Assembly: GCF_008704495.1 (NCBI RefSeq) | Contig: NZ_CP023699.1 | Coordinates: 7,378,001-7,442,000, forward strand | Origin: Streptomyces kanamyceticus | Lineage (GTDB): Bacteria > Actinomycetota > Actinomycetes > Streptomycetales > Streptomycetaceae | Direction of reading: 5' to 3' | DNA: 64,000 nt | Part shown: one piece after another, positions 63,878-64,000 of the stretch | Layout: each line of letters starts with the position of its first letter | Position numbering within the stretch: the stretch's first letter is position 1 | Position numbers and translations under genes: made by a program | Notes under the pieces: model-generated | Databases searched by the model: none | Seen by the model: the letters and a program-made list of their open reading frames with translations, nothing else | Told to the model about the DNA's origin: nothing

Positions 63878-64000
63878 GTGGCAGAGGCGGAGCGCATCAT
63901 CGGTACGCCGGACATCCCTGAGGCGGCTGGGGCCGAGCCGGAGCGGTCCGTCCCCGGCTCGGACGCGACCGCGGCGGGCACGTCCGACGGGACGACGTCC
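63878..64000 (+). CDS. lspA: Lipoprotein signal peptidase LspA, N-terminal part (cut by the window end)
   Basis: Only 41 codons are present: a GTG start and MAEAERIIGTPDIPEAAGAE, then an acidic Ser/Thr/Asp-rich stretch. No membrane helix has been reached. The call rests on the long hydrophilic N-terminus I recall for Streptomyces signal peptidase II and on the position after the DksA-like gene, so it is inferred from synteny rather than from catalytic motifs. Confidence 0.6.
   Translation, partial: MAEAERIIGTPDIPEAAGAEPERSVPGSDATAAGTSDGTTS

Overview
The window is about 64 kb of very GC-rich DNA with codon use, GTG/TTG starts, leaderless promoters and gene order typical of a Streptomyces chromosome core. 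From memory, the order matches the S. coelicolor interval from glucokinase (about SCO2126) down to lspA (about SCO2074). That correspondence is recalled, not computed. I see no prophage, IS element, CRISPR array, tRNA or rRNA, so this is conserved core sequence and most of its novelty lies in regulatory sites and a few unusual proteins.

Left part (1-34 kb). It begins with ROK glucokinase, an endonuclease/exonuclease/phosphatase-fold protein, an ECF sigma factor with a CU044_5270-type partner, an esterase/membrane-protein pair and a PlsC acyltransferase. A MacS/MacR-like two-component pair and a phosphofructokinase with a PPi-type active-site signature follow. Aromatic biosynthesis comes next: a fused anthranilate synthase preceded by a leader peptide with three Trp codons and an attenuator hairpin, divergent from class II DAHP synthase. 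Then come iron storage (Bfd/Bfr with an iron box), a sulfite-oxidase-like protein, a His-rich DUF4396 membrane protein behind a CsoR-like palindrome, AP endonuclease IV and a PASTA Ser/Thr kinase. The TPP-riboswitch-controlled thiO-thiS-thiG operon, an FAD oxidoreductase, an Rv2175c-type DNA-binding protein, thiE and metF follow. The stretch ends with a membrane protein with a Tyr/Gln/Gly-rich tail, a CrtI-like oxidoreductase, a DUF4126 protein, a TetR/YhgE/pseudo-ABC operon with its palindromic operator, and a HEPN - methyltransferase - DUF3040 run.

Middle and right part (35-64 kb). A leftward moxR - DUF58 - transglutaminase (TgpA) operon and a beta-carbonic anhydrase precede the rightward division and cell-wall (dcw) cluster: rsmH, ftsL, ftsI, murE, murF, mraY, murD, ftsW, murG, ftsQ, ftsZ, pgeF, yggS, sepF, ylmG, divIVA. 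This run makes the peptidoglycan precursor through lipid II, polymerises and cross-links it at septa, builds and anchors the Z-ring, and directs polar growth. Two strong hairpins separate divIVA from the convergent ileS, which encodes an IleRS2-type enzyme with an altered HIGH motif (G-A-H-H) behind a T-box riboswitch. The window ends with a DksA/TraR zinc-finger protein carrying a histone H1-like Lys/Ala tail and the first 41 codons of lspA.

The most interesting items are the IleRS GXHH motif with its T-box, the Walker-A-defective ABC protein in the TetR/YhgE operon, the CsoR-like site before the His-rich DUF4396 gene, the D104/K125 phosphofructokinase with a CRP-like site, the HEPN-methyltransferase-DUF3040 run, and the low-complexity Tyr-rich membrane protein.
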